From: Ulota crispa
Lineage: Eukaryota; Streptophyta; Bryopsida; Orthotrichales; Orthotrichaceae
Direction: 5' to 3'
Assembly (NCBI GenBank): GCA_963920765.1
Contig: OY987251.1
Coordinates: forward strand, 11,969,219 to 12,033,218
Length of the DNA: 64,000 bases
Below the pieces are notes generated by a model, which saw only the letters and a list, made by a program, of their open reading frames with translations, was not told the DNA's origin and searched no databases. Made by a program: the position numbers and the translations under genes. Shown here in pieces: positions 39,425 to 51,610 of the stretch. Numbering within the stretch: the stretch's first letter is position 1; the number at the start of each line of letters is the position of its first letter.

Positions 39425-40015
39425 TTAGACACACCCATTCCCAACCCCACCCCAATCCCGCACCCTAGATTTGAGGCTTTCACCACCACACACTAATGAA
39501 CCCATAGTGTAGTAGTGAATGTCACTTGCACAAGCAAATTCTACCACATGTCAATTGTTAAGCTACTTTGAGTGATTGGGATTGGGACCACCTAGTGCCA
39601 CTATAGGGAAATATCCAAGCACTTTCAAGGTAAGTTTAGAGTCACTAATAAGAACCCTATGAATTGCAACTTTGCCCTTTAATATATAATATATTCTATA
39701 ATATTTTTTTCCAAAAAAATTACATTCCATAATAGCTTGTTGAAAGGCTAACCGTACAACAACAACAAAAATACCTAAGTTTTCCTAGACCTTGAGGTAC
39801 CCCAAAAGTCGGGAATGGGCATGTCTACCTTATGTGATCTCCGATGTCCTTGCTTGCTTGCTCAGGTGTAGTGGTGCACTAGCACTGATCTGGGGTGCCC
39901 TTGGAAACCATCATGATTCAACAACATCAACAATTAAACCCTTGTCTCGTCCTCACACGTGGTGGGTTATGCTTCCTGATTTGCAAGTTGGGTACTCTTG
40001 TGCAACCTCACACTG
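39425..40015. other. Spacer between two family B elements
   Basis: No gene or element was recognised. The stretch 39,775-40,010 has more even base composition and includes a 74-codon open frame, but no motif or splice structure supports it. Confidence 0.4.
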
Positions 40016-40399
40016 AGGTAGAAGCACCCAAAAGTGACACTTATTTCAGAGTGATAATTTGGAGGGTCTTTTGAGATGGGCTTGTTATGAAATGCTTACA
40101 GACGCAAGCAAAATTGTTTTTGGAATTTTTTGAGATTGTATTAATAAAGTACAAATTGTTGAAGGTAACTCTCCATATTGATCTATTGTGGACACTAGAC
40201 CTCTAAAAAAATAACAACAAAAAGATCATGTCACATTCAATCATAAACCACCACTTACATGATTTTTGTTTCCTTGAGTTAACTTGCGTACATCTAATCT
40301 AGGTGCTTGTGTGTCTTATTTGGGTGCAAGAGCGATTAGATTTAGATTTAATTTTAAATGTCAATAAACATCTAGTGTCACTTTTGGGTGCTTCTACTT
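40016..40399. mobile_element. MITE family B, copy 3
   Basis: The ends are AGGTAGAAGCACCCAAAAGT and CACTTTTGGGTGCTTCTACTT. TA follows at 40,400-40,401; the left flank reads TG instead, a likely point change. Closely related to the copy 600 bp upstream in the same orientation. Confidence 0.8.
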
Positions 40400-40794
40400 T
40401 ACTCCAAAGAGGAGAGGGCAAGACGCCATGACCTCAGTGTTTGCTGGACTCCCCTTGGGGCATGACAACAAGGGATGACCCCTCACCCTCTTCTAGGTTG
40501 CAAATTTAATCAAATGAAAGGAAGTAAGGTGGCAACATCTCATAAAATTTTCACATATACTAGTACTTGGCGCTTGCTACACTACGCATTCACAATTATA
40601 ATTTTATTAAGATTTTCATACATTACATAGAATCCAAAGTAAAAACATCAAGAAGTTTTCAAATTGTATTTATGTGATAATATCATAAAGGTTGGAGATG
40701 TGATATTAGAGAGGTTATTATGTGATGTTGAGGTCAATGAGATTGTATCTATAATATCAGAAAGATTGAACATGTGATAGGACTTGTGCATATA

Positions 40795-42120
40795 ATGTTG
40801 CTGATCAACAACATACATTCCTCTCACAGGACATGCCACCAAATTACGTATGAAGAAGAGAGAGAGACGGGAACAATTTCACAGCGGACAAAGCATAAAG
40901 ATGTTTATAGGGAGCTCATATCCATACATGAGAAGCTTAACAGGCACGGGAACAGACACACGTACTTGCATGTAAAGCGCACTACGGCTCCACGACTCAA
41001 ATTGACTGCGACTTCCTTCCTACAATCACGCAAAACCTGACACAACTCCTACCCTGCCACCGCACTGCACTGCAGCAACTCGATCTTCACAAAACCGTTC
41101 GTCACGCAAATGGATCTTGAATGATGCTTTACCTAAGATCGCTTCTCAAATGAAATTTCACTCTGCTTCCGAGTCAGCGAAATGCAACGCCTGCTGGTTC
41201 GAAACTACTCAATATCAGCGCAATTCTCCCGATCAAGACAAGCAAAACTTCAAAATCATAAAACAGGCTATGATAAAGATGGATTAAGTAAGATCACATG
41301 CATACGTCCGTGAGGAGCTTAATTAGCAGACACAGAAACAGACTTGTGTTCTGACAATCGACATGTGCATCGTGCAACGTCACTTCATTCAAATGTACGG
41401 CGACTTGCTATTCACGTTTACGTAAAACTAACTTGACGATTAAATTAACCGGCCATTGTCGTCACGAAAAACCACAAGTCACGCCTCGATGTGCAAAAAT
41501 TCTCACCTCGGATTGATTCTCAAGAAAATTCACTCCGCTTTCAATTTAGCAAGATGAAACGCCTGCTCACATCGAACTTCTCAAAATCAGCACAATGCGA
41601 GACATGCAGACTTTTCGAACCTGCTGCGCTCGCCACTTATAAACTTTCCGCAGCTGCAGTAAAGAGTGCCTGGCCCGCAGAACAGAGCACGTTTTCATCC
41701 ACGCGGTTCGAAAAGCACAATGAGCAAATAACGCGAAACAGCAACTGAAGGGCACAAACAAAAGTGTGTACCCGAGTATATTCCCGTGATATATGCAATC
41801 AGCAAATGGCCGGTTCATAGTTAAGCACTTGGTACGAATTTTACATCGCTGACCGGCGCGTGAGGAGGAGAATTGCGATTTGCGATGTCCGGCAAAAGTC
41901 GAAGCGAAATTCGCGCAACAAGTGGAGGTGGTGCACAAGAACTATCGACGGACACGAGAAGCCTGGCGACTTCTGTAGAGTGTAGAGTGCCGTCCGGGGC
42001 GCTTGACGTCGTCCTTGTGCAGTTGGCCCGCCGGGGTGCGTGGCGCGGGCCCGGCGTGGGTCAGGTTGGGTAGACCCGAGCCGGTTTCGAGGAGGGACCG
42101 TTCGAAAATTGACGGCATCG
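40795..42120 (-). repeat. Inverted copy (left arm) of the upstream region of the second unknown paralogue
   Basis: This 1.3-kb segment is the reverse complement of 47,060-48,345 with a few percent mismatch and small indels. Landmarks pair in order: 'cctctcacaggac' (40,820) with 'gtcctgtgagagg' (48,320); 'gtgcaaaaattctcacctcgg' (41,491) with its complement near 47,660; the GC-rich core 'gcgcgggcccggcgtgggtc' (42,043) with its complement near 47,120. The coding region of the paralogue (48,474 onward) has no counterpart to the left of 40,795. Opposed frames 41,873-42,073 and 47,070-47,309 are mirror images. Confidence 0.9.
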
Positions 42121-45100
42121 CCGGGTTAGAGCATCATAAATGTGTACACTGCGAATGGGACTCAGAATGGGACTCAGAAGTAGTCGGTCCTGTGTCGCTC
42201 CTCACTCCTCGATACCTAAAGGATCCTGAGGATAGAATGTGTCTTCAATCAATTTTTGAAGTTAAACAAAACTTCATCAAATTACAATTTTTAGTAATTT
42301 ACATTTTTGAAATTTTTTTTGAAGTTTAGTTTTAGCTTCAACAACTTGATTTTGCAAATGATTGATTACATATGATTTTTTTATTCAAGATTTTGTGCAC
42401 GAGTGTTCATTGCAATCTTGACTTTATGCGGTGTTGAGGGCGCTTGGGAATGAGTCTCCAATACACTAGATCTTTGAGAAAAAATCACATTAGAAATTCA
42501 TTTAAAAAAATTGTAGAGTAGATTTTGAGATGTCATAACTTGACTGGGGTTATGCATGTTAGGCCCTTTAACCTCATATTTTTATTGGTGACCAAGTTTT
42601 TAAATTTGACAACTGAAAAGAAGATTGAAAGACTTCAAATCACTTTCATAGTTTTAACACCCTCATGATCAAACATTATAAGCTTTCAATCCATAAGAGA
42701 TATTGTTGTGTTTTCTTTTCTAATGTGATCTCTAACATGTCTAATTTGATTTTATATGGTTACAATTCAAAAAGAATTGTTACAAAGTGTTGACTTTTTG
42801 TTCAAATTAGAATAAATTCCTAGAAGCTCAAGAAATTCTAGGGTTCTTTAGGGGTTACGTATGCATGCAGTTCCTTTTGCAAGCTAGATTCTCCCAATGC
42901 TGACGTAACTCTTGTTGTAGATTCAAGCACGGTAGTAGAAGAATGTAAGTACTTGCAAGTTGTTGCCGGGAAATTGCAAGCTATCACAAGCAATGTTTCA
43001 CTCATTCAGCAAATGTAGTGCACATTGGGAAATGAGCAAGGGCATGGAGAAATGAGAAAATATGATGCCCAAGGAGGTGGTTCTAAAGAGGTCAAGTCCT
43101 GCTTTTCTGTTCTAGTGTTGACGTTGGAGCTTTAGAAGTCCCTAAACCTCTCGTTGAAATGGTCGACCACCAAACAAAATGCTGGCTCATCTCTTTCTAA
43201 GTGTACACATTGATGATGCTCTCTGAGAGCTTTCTGATGGTAACGAGCACACAACATAGGACACACAATTTGAGAGATCTCAATGTGACAAACATCCAAA
43301 CCAACAAACAACATGAATTAAGGTATTGATGTAAATAATGGTTTACATGTGAAGAGAGGATGGAAATGAGTATGTTAATGAGTATGTCAATCTGAACACT
43401 TTTTACAAGTGGGAGGAAGGTTGTATACATTACAACATACTATAAGACAATTGCAAGAATATGGAAGTTGGAGAGGGCGACAATATGAGGTGTAGAGTTG
43501 GAATTGAAGGCGTATCCTTGTATTTGAGTAGACTATTTTTTTGAGATATAGGCCACATTTAATCATTTTGAGATTGAAGCTTGCCTAGGTACATATATAA
43601 TACTATTCTATCTATTATAAATAAAAGTTGTATATCAAATGTTGGTTGATAAGAGGTGCCACCTTTATAGAGTAGGTAATTTTTTGAGCGCCAAATATTG
43701 AAAAAGGATATTGGGGCATTGGGCATAATATGCAGCTTTTCTATAGAATCAAAAATGTTCACTTATATTGGATTGTTCATGGCACTCATGCTCCCATTGA
43801 GTAGCAGGGTGATTTCAAGAAACACTTCTATTATTTTTTGTCCCCTTCACCTCATGTTGGTGCTTTTTGGCTTATAACTTTTGTGCAATAAGCTTTTTTG
43901 AGTTGAAATTTCAAAGGAAAGTATATGTCATAGTTACAGACCTTTGATGATTTTTGTAGTTTTTTTAAAGTTATTTTACTATTTTTAAACAGCCCCCAAA
44001 TAGGTGTCTGTCTACCTTGGCCATTTTGGGGTTTTTTAGTACTATTTTGGGTCCAAAAAAGCAAATCTCATGCCACAAATCAAGGAAGTTGTTCATCATA
44101 AAGCATTAGGTGGACGCGTAGAAGGGTTTCACAAAATTCTAAATTCCATACCATGCATATTGGCTCAAAGTGGACATCCTATCTCCTTGCCTAGGTAATA
44201 GGCAAAAACATTAATCAAAAATTGATTTACATGAGGCAATGGGTTAGTAGTAGCTCAAAAATGGACATTTTATGTTTTATGTTTTTGAATGTTTCTACTG
44301 TTTTCTAAAAAGCAAAAAAGAAATTTTCTATTTGGGTGTAATTTTTGTCCCTCTATTTTTGTGCATAACTTTTAGAATAAATTTTTTCTAGATTTGAATT
44401 TTCACAAGCATGCTATTTTAAGTTCTTTATAAATTGTCCATATTTTATTTTATTTAAAAAATATATATTTCAAAAGCTCATAGTACTACCTAAAACTACT
44501 AGTTTTAAGGGTGTTTGAGACAAAATAGTGAAGTGTTTCTTGGAATCACCGAGCACAATAGAAATAAATACATTTTGGTTTATACCAAACAATTTATCAT
44601 TGCCTTAATATCACAATGTGATGTTATGTCCAAGTTCTATATGTGTTGTAATAAAAATGTTGAGAAGAGAGTTTATCCACACAGGTTTGCACAAATACAA
44701 CCTTTTGCATGAGATAAGACAGAGTAGCGCAATATTGTCACTTTGATAATTTCTCATGTCTAAGGTTCATCAAAATATGAAAGAAAATTATATTAGAGAT
44801 GTATAAACCGAAGCATATTATTCTAGATGTTCAAAGCAAACATCCATAGCTTTCTATTGTTGATATGAGCCGGGCTTACGTTTGTCTTTTTTTTACCTCA
44901 ATTGAACCTATGTGTCTTTACAATGATTATCCAATATAGTCATTCACAACCAAAAAACAACTTTGAGAATCCTCTCTAATGAAGGTTAAATTTTTCAATA
45001 AACTATGGCTTTTTATCTCACTTTTGCTGCCAAAGAAGCGTACTTAGCATGTGTAGTTATATTGCTTTATTGATGCTATTACATGTAAATACAAAGAAGT

Positions 45101-47059
45101 GCCGAGAGAAGTGCCAATAAAATATGTAGTAGATCCTCGAGTAGATCTTTCTAAATTTGATTTTTTGTTGATAAATCGGAAGAAAACCATAAGAAACATC
45201 TCTGGAAGTTCTTTAACCAAATTACATTTTTAATGGTATGAACAATGACAAAATTCATCATTATCATTTAATGAATTTGACCTTATATAGTGAGATTCAA
45301 GTATGTTATATTGGTGAAAAGATAAACAATATGTTATGCAAAAACGCAAAGTAAAGGATTTGAAAAGGAAAAGTTCATTTTCAATTGTATTTGTTTGCAA
45401 AAACAGTCATGAAATTATCTCTTAATCCTTTTTCTAGCAAAGTTTGACAACTTTATGAAAAGGCATGTCCACGAGATTTGCATTCATCTTCTTAAATCAA
45501 GTTATATATAAATGTTGCTCCAAATATAATTTAGTTTGATTCATTTCACTAAAATGATAAATTGGCAAGTCATCTTTCTCTTTGATTATGCACACAAAAC
45601 TAGGGGCTCATGAGATGATATAAATGTAAACTTCAGTATTAGTTTTCTAATTGTACATCCTACATAAAAGCATAGACTAATAGTATGTTTGTTTGTTGTT
45701 TCTTTCATTAACTTTTTAAATGAGGATGAAAATTTACAACATGCTCTCATGTTGGATTTTCTTTGCTCTCATATTGGATTTTCCTTGTGTAATATTTAAT
45801 AAGATATATCAGAAATTTCTTTGGACATCTACATTTATTCATTCACCAACATGTGCAATGTTGTTTGTTACTTTTGGATTTAAATTAATCTTTATAAATT
45901 ATAAATTTATCTTCAACTCAATCAATTAATTGGTCACACATTAACTCATATGTTAACCCTTAAATGCCAGGCTGATACCCACGGCTTGCTTTGCAATGTA
46001 GCAATACAGTGTTGTGATAGGTGCCCACCCTATAACATTGTTTCTTAAAGTTGTAAAAGTCAATAGTGTATGGTGCCCTCACAAAATTGCAAGAAGGGCA
46101 GCATGGGACCTAACACCGTGTCTCTTAATCTTCTCACAATTTTGGTTATCAAAAACTATGAGCATATTTGGTGAGGTTTTTATTTACCATCCATGATGGA
46201 CCATGTGTCTATTTTTGCTTTCAAAAAAATCAAATGAACATAAAGTTTTTTCTATGCTACAAAGTGTTTTTTTGTATCTAACAGACTAAAAACGTTTGCC
46301 TCAGCGTTTAGGGATTAAAGGGGTGTACAACTTCACTGACAGAGGTAAGGTAGGTATACCCATACCCAACCATTTAAGGGTCTGGGGTACCTCAAAGTCT
46401 CAAAAAAATTAGGAAAAAAATCCATTGGGTTAGACTTTCAACAATTTGTCATGGAATGTAATTTATGTGAAAAAAAGTATTGTAGATTATTATGTATTAC
46501 AGGGTAAAATTGCAGCTCATAAGGTCCTTATTAGCAACTCTAGACTAACCTTGGAATTGCTTGGATGTATTCCTATATATGTACTTGCATGTCTCAATCC
46601 CAACCCTCTCATACTAGCTCCTAAATTGACATGTGACTAGATTTGCTTATGTAAATGGCATTCACCATTCCACTTTGGATTCAACAATGTGTGAAGAACA
46701 CCCAAAATGTAGAGTGCGGAAATGGGGCTTGGTCAGGAACAGGTTGTCCTACCTTATATCCTGAAAAATTTGCACAACAAAAAGACCATTGGGGTGACAC
46801 AGACCAAGGTCCCAAGAAGAACCAACTGCTAATTCAAAACCAGCCAATTGAAATGAGAAAAAATTGTTTGCGATTTATAAACATCGGTTGAAAAACCAGT
46901 TAAAAATCTTTTAGTACAATACAAAAATTAAAGGAAAATCAACCGAAAATTCTCAAATATTTCCAGGACCCTGAGACGGGCAGCCCACCTAGTCACGGTC
47001 TTAGGTTCCACCAAGACTTAATCAGGCGGGCCAATAGCGACAGGCGTCAGACCTAAGCC
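42121..47059. other. Spacer between the inverted arms, no recognisable genes
   Basis: About 4.9 kb of AT-rich DNA. Only short chance frames were seen. A family D-like element lies at about 45,953-46,317. Parts of 44,500-45,600 have faintly protein-like frames, but no motif could be named. Confidence 0.4.
45953..46317. mobile_element. Possible family D-related inverted-repeat element
   Basis: The left end TTAACCCTTAAATGCCAGGC and the right end, in reverse complement TTAATCCCTAAACGCTGAGG, are imperfectly inverted. The interior shows no strong pairing. The terminus resembles 50,804-51,031. Confidence 0.45.
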
Positions 47060-48345
47060 CGCAACGGGGTCAATTTTCGAACGGCCCCTCCTCGAAACCG
47101 GCTCGGGTCCACCCGACCTGACCCACGCCGGGCCCGCGCCACGCACCCCGGCGGGCCGACGCCACAAGGACGACGTCAAGCGCCCCGGACGGCACTCTAC
47201 ACTCTACAGAAGTCGCCAGGCTTCTCGTGTCCGTCGATAGTTCTCGTGCACCACCTCCAATTGTTGCGCGAATTTCGCTTCGACTTTTGCCGGACATCGC
47301 AAATCGCAATTCTCCTCCTCATGCGCCGGTCAGCGATGTAAAATTCGTACCAAGAGCTTCTGAACCGGCCATTTGCTGATTGCATATGTCACGGGAATAT
47401 ACTCGGGTACGCTTTTGTTTGTGCCCTTCAGTTGCTGTTTCGTGTTTCTCGTTTGCTCATTGTGCTTTTCGAACCGCGTGGATGAAAACATGCTCTGTTC
47501 TGCGGGCCCGGCACTCTTTACTGCAGCTGCGGAAAGTTTATAAGTGGTTCGAAAAGTCTGCATGTCTCGAATTGTGCTGATTTTGAGAAGTTCGATGTGA
47601 GCAGGCGTTTCATCTTGCTACATCGAAAGCGGAGTGAATTTTCTTGAGAATCAATCCGAGGTGAGAATTTTTGCACATCGAGGCGTGACTTGCGGTTTTT
47701 GTGACGACAATGGCCGGTGAATTAAATCGTCAAGTTAGTTTTACGTAAACGTGAATAGCAAGTCGCCGTACATTTGAATGAAGTGACGTTGCACGATGCA
47801 CATGTCGATTGTCAGAACACAAGTCTGTTTCTATGCTTGCTAAGCTCCTCACGTACGTATGCATGTGAGCTTACTAAATCCATCATTATCAAAGCCTGTT
47901 GTGTAATTGTGAAGTTTTGCTTGTCTTGATCGGGAGAATTGCGCTGATATTGAGTAGTTTCGAACCGGTAGGCGTTGCATTTCGCTGTCTCGAGTGAAAT
48001 TCTTTGAGAATCGATCCGAGGTAAAGCATCATTCAAGATCCATTTGCGTGACGAACGTTTTTGTGAAGATCGAGTTGCTGCAGTGCAGTGCAGTGGCAGG
48101 GTAGGAGTTGTGTCAGGTTTTGCGTGATTGTAGGAAGGAAGTCGCAGTCGATTAGAGTCGTGGAGCCGTAGTGCGCTTTACATGCAAGTACGTGTGTCCA
48201 GTCCCGTGTTTGTTAAGCTTCTCATGTATGCAGATGAGCAACTTGTCTTCAACTTAATCATTTATCCAATGTGAAATTGTTCCCGTCTCTCTCTTCTTCA
48301 TACGTAATTTGGTTCTAAGTCCTGTGAGAGGAATGCATGCTGTCA
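47060..48345 (+). repeat. Right arm of the inverted duplication; upstream region of the second unknown paralogue
   Basis: This arm ends about 130 bp before the ATG at 48,474 and probably includes the promoter and leader. Its first 270 bases are GC-rich with several CG dinucleotides, in contrast to the AT-rich spacer next to it. It pairs with 40,795-42,120 in opposite orientation. The match stops before the coding sequence, so only regulatory or leader DNA is duplicated. Confidence 0.85.
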
Positions 48346-48473
48346 GCAACGTTGTACATACATACAAGTGCTCGGCTGATAGTTTGAATTTTAATTGTAT
48401 TTAGACACTAGTTCTCTATTGTATTTCGGCATTTGTAGATAATTTTCGTTGGTTGTGGAAGCGACTCGAGAAA

Positions 48474-48923
48474 ATGGCGACTCTGGAGATCGCTTCAGCC
48501 TTTGTGGTGTCGAGCCCGTTGAGGAAGCGTGCATCTACTGGTGCCGTGCGAGGGTTTCGGGGGCAGAAATCGTTGCAAGTGTCATGTCGACAGAGTTCTG
48601 GTGATGTTGAAGGGCAACGAAATGCCGGTAGCGAGAGCGACGACGGAGACCAGGAGGTCGTGAGCATTTCCCAGTCGTCCAGAAATCCGCTTCTCAACCT
48701 CTCGCAAGAAGAGTTGGCTGCGCTGGCTGAAAAAGAAAATTGCGTTGACGGCGCCATTGTAAACCCCGCGGCAGACTCAGGAGCGCGTCGACGCTCGGAT
48801 CGGGTGATTTTCACCGCTGAGAAAGCTCGACTCTTGAGGAAGGAGAACCGCGCCACGCAATCCTTTCACGACAAGTGGTACCATTCCGCCATCGCCAGCA
48901 AGTTGGCCATGCCGGAGGACTGA
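48474..48923 (+). CDS. Unknown single-exon protein, paralogue of 36,535-37,086, possibly plastid-targeted
   Basis: The frame from the ATG at 48,474 gives 149 residues. An upstream in-frame TTG at 48,453 is not a plausible plant start. The N terminus (MATLEIASAFVVSSPLRKRA) is basic and Ser/Ala-rich, like a plastid transit peptide, and is followed by VRGFRGQK and SCRQSS, which match VRGLQGPK and ACPRAS in the paralogue. The middle is acidic, with one NPLLNLSQEELAALAEKE block where the paralogue has two. The C terminus contains RRRSDRVIFTAEKAR and KENRATQSFHDKWYHSAIAS, the most conserved part. Function is unknown. Both genes are on the + strand 11.4 kb apart, and each has its own repeat-rich upstream region. 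No intron was seen. Confidence 0.78.
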   Translation: MATLEIASAFVVSSPLRKRASTGAVRGFRGQKSLQVSCRQSSGDVEGQRNAGSESDDGDQEVVSISQSSRNPLLNLSQEELAALAEKENCVDGAIVNPAADSGARRRSDRVIFTAEKARLLRKENRATQSFHDKWYHSAIASKLAMPED

Positions 48924-50803
48924 GTTTTTGTGATTAATTCGAGAAACAATAGTGTGTACATAAAACTTTTTGAGGCTGCGATCCTATGGCAAAGTATATG
49001 CCACTCGGATCCCTGTATCGATGAGAGTATTCACTGTATAGACCAACTCCGAGCAGACAGAAAATTGCTGCCCGTGAGTTGAAATTTATAGTTGAAATCG
49101 GGGTATCAGCACAAACGTTCTGTACCCCGGGTATTGTAGCAGTGAAGTGTAATTGCTACTAACTTAGAACGTTTTACTCATTTTCTTAGGGACAGATTTG
49201 GTGTTACTAGGAACAGACTGTTCCAGATTCGCACTTTTTGAGCAGACTAATAATTAGGAGCGGACATTAAACTCTAGGAATAGCAAATTAAATCCGCTAT
49301 TCCTTTACTCTATACAAATTGGTATATTAGCTAGCGTCTGTGCATGATTGTATGCTTTTGTATTGCTGTTCATCTTTACCTATCATTCGCTGTCGTAAGC
49401 TGAACTCCTTTGCTTCTTCTGTGTTCTCGTAAATCTCTATGTTTGACTTGTGGTGCAGTAGCAAAAGAATTTTGAAACTTTTGTCTCCGATTTCTCTCGA
49501 AGAGATATTTTCTACTCTGGCAGGTACGTTAATTCTTGGCTGAATTCACATTCTGAATAGTTTAGAATGAAAGGTTGGATTTTCGTTTTCAATTTTGGGA
49601 GTCTTCCTTCTTGCTGCCGACAGACAGCTGTTACTATCTACAAGTCATGTGCATTCGAAGTCTCTTAATTGATATTCAAGTTTCACTTCCGGATATTCGC
49701 TTAATTCTGGCGTGCCCTGATGTATGTAGGTGCACTGAAGATCCAGACAAGTTCAGCCATCACATGGCTTAATTTGGAGTTCGAAAAGGCATCGTCATCA
49801 AACACTAACCGCAAGGTACAAATGCACAATGAATGCCATCAACAGTAAATGCTCTGATTATGGTATTCTCGTTTACAAGGACTAATTTTCTAAAACTTAC
49901 AAAAGCTGAATACCATTATCCGGACGGTCGAAGTGGGACGTCAATAGACAGAATATCAAAACACGAAGCTCCTACATCCCATACCCCTCCAATTATTCAC
50001 AATAAGGATTCTCTGAGTTCGTGGTTTAAGTACGCAAAAATGTCATTTGTTTCCACATCTCAACTCACATGCTTCTGCCACACTGTCTCTAAATCCGGCC
50101 TCACATAATTCTAAACTCCATGTACAGTATGTGCTAGCACCCCCTCCACCTCCCCTCTTGCAAAGAGTTCAAATCTCGTTGTCCAAATTGCCTCCATTCT
50201 TGTAGCACTAGTCCTGAACTCCGCTGCCCCTATTGACACATTCCCAGAAACCGAAAAATAGATGGTGAAACTGCCGAACTACAATGGGTTTGGAGCAAAG
50301 TTTTTTGTTTGGACAATTAAATGCCCAATTGCCTCAAAAAAGAAGGTGAGCTTCAAGCCTACATACAAACAAGGGGGATTTTTTTTCAAAAAATGCCAAA
50401 TCGCAATAATGAAAATTGCATTGCAACCTAGGCTTTCATGAATTTCTTTTCAAATTGAGAATTGATACCATCATTTTATGATGAGGCAAATCCAAGTGCA
50501 CTATCAAAAATGTTGATAGTGCCAATTTCTTCTTAATTTCATTATTAATATCCATGATGTTGCAAAAATCCATGCATGGGGACCACCTTCAACTCCAACC
50601 AAAAATAGGATGGGAGCCAACAAGCTACAAATCATTTTCAAAAAATGCCACACAACTATTGGTCAAAAAACCAAAAACAAACCTTGGTTTGGAGATAGTT
50701 GAGATGTAGAATTCAAGAAATGATTTTCCTAGAACCGTACAATTGAGGGCACACACAAACTATGTTCAATGTTGACGAGGTAAAGCAGTGCTTTAACCCT
50801 TAA
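48924..50803. other. 3' flank of the second unknown paralogue and spacer
   Basis: Probable 3' UTR then anonymous sequence. No gene was recognised between 49,300 and 50,800. Confidence 0.45.
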
Positions 50804-51031
50804 AGGACCGATGAGCCCTTTGCAGTCAACACAATGTTTGGTATTTTCTTGTATTTGGAATGCATCCATACCTTTACTACATTTGAGATCAACAAAGAAG
50901 TTAGAATATAGATCAATGCGGTTCTAGTGAGCTAGTCAAAATCCCAACTTAAAACTTTTTATTGGTAGCAAATGCCAGTTATACAGCAACGTATATACTA
51001 TGTAATACGTAGAGCGGTCCTTTAAGGGTTA
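50804..51031. mobile_element. MITE family D, best-preserved copy
   Basis: It starts TTAACCCTTAAAGGACCG and ends CGGTCCTTTAAGGGTTA, near-perfect termini, about 228 bp. The interior matches 23,917-24,151 in the galactosyltransferase intron. Confidence 0.8.
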
Positions 51032-51207
51032 GCTCTCGGCAGCTGAGCTGCATCAACAAACTCTAAAAAAACCTGTGTACTCACAGATTTTATCATATTA
51101 CAAAAGAAATCCACATCTGGCTCGCATGCCGCTGTTGTAAACAGGAGAGAGCAGTATCTGTAAATTTACAAGTTTGATCAATCTGACAGCAATTAATATC
51201 CCCAGAA

Positions 51208-51610
51208 CTAGCCCCTGATCTCATCATCAATCTTCTCCGTAGACCGAGGGTTCTTTGCGAAGTATTTATCAAGCGTCATCGAATGAAAAGCAGCCAGAAA
51301 CAAAATCATAAGCCCCCTTGATAGCATTAGTACGTAGTAAACAGTTTAAGTTGAGAACAAGAGTTTGATTAGAATACAGAATAAAGATCCTACTTATCAC
51401 TCCCAATTGCCTGTAATTATTTAACCCCATTTGTAAACAAAGGAAAAATACAGAAATTTTTCAAATCAAGAAATCATGTATGGGCTTTGTAGGGATTTGT
51501 GAAAATACCTTCTGTTCCTGTACCCCTGCGATTTCCTTGTCAATTGCTACAATTTTCTTCTTCGAGTCTTCCTCTTGTTCTGCAGCCTTGGCTATCTGTT
51601 CTTTCATAAA
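51208..51610 (-). CDS. Possible minus-strand terminal exons of an unidentified gene
   Basis: Two pieces look coding on the minus strand. Near 51,509-51,605 a frame reads QIAKAAEQEEDSKKK and IDKEIAGVQEQK, a charged coiled-coil texture, followed by a GT donor-like 'aag/gtattt'. At 51,208-51,327 a second frame ends MTLDKYFAKNPRSTEKIDDE and IRG before a stop, after a short hydrophobic run (LMILFLAAF). No acceptor joins them cleanly in frame, and nothing recognisable precedes them upstream (higher coordinates), where repeats begin. It may be a truncated gene end or two chance frames. Family not recognised. Confidence 0.3.

Noticed and set aside
41873-42073. Frame shared by both arms of the inverted duplication (mirror at 47,070-47,309), rich in Gly and Arg
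   Set aside because: The differences between copies are mostly amino-acid changing and lie in a GC-rich leader region. It has no homologous motif and is better explained as open by base composition.
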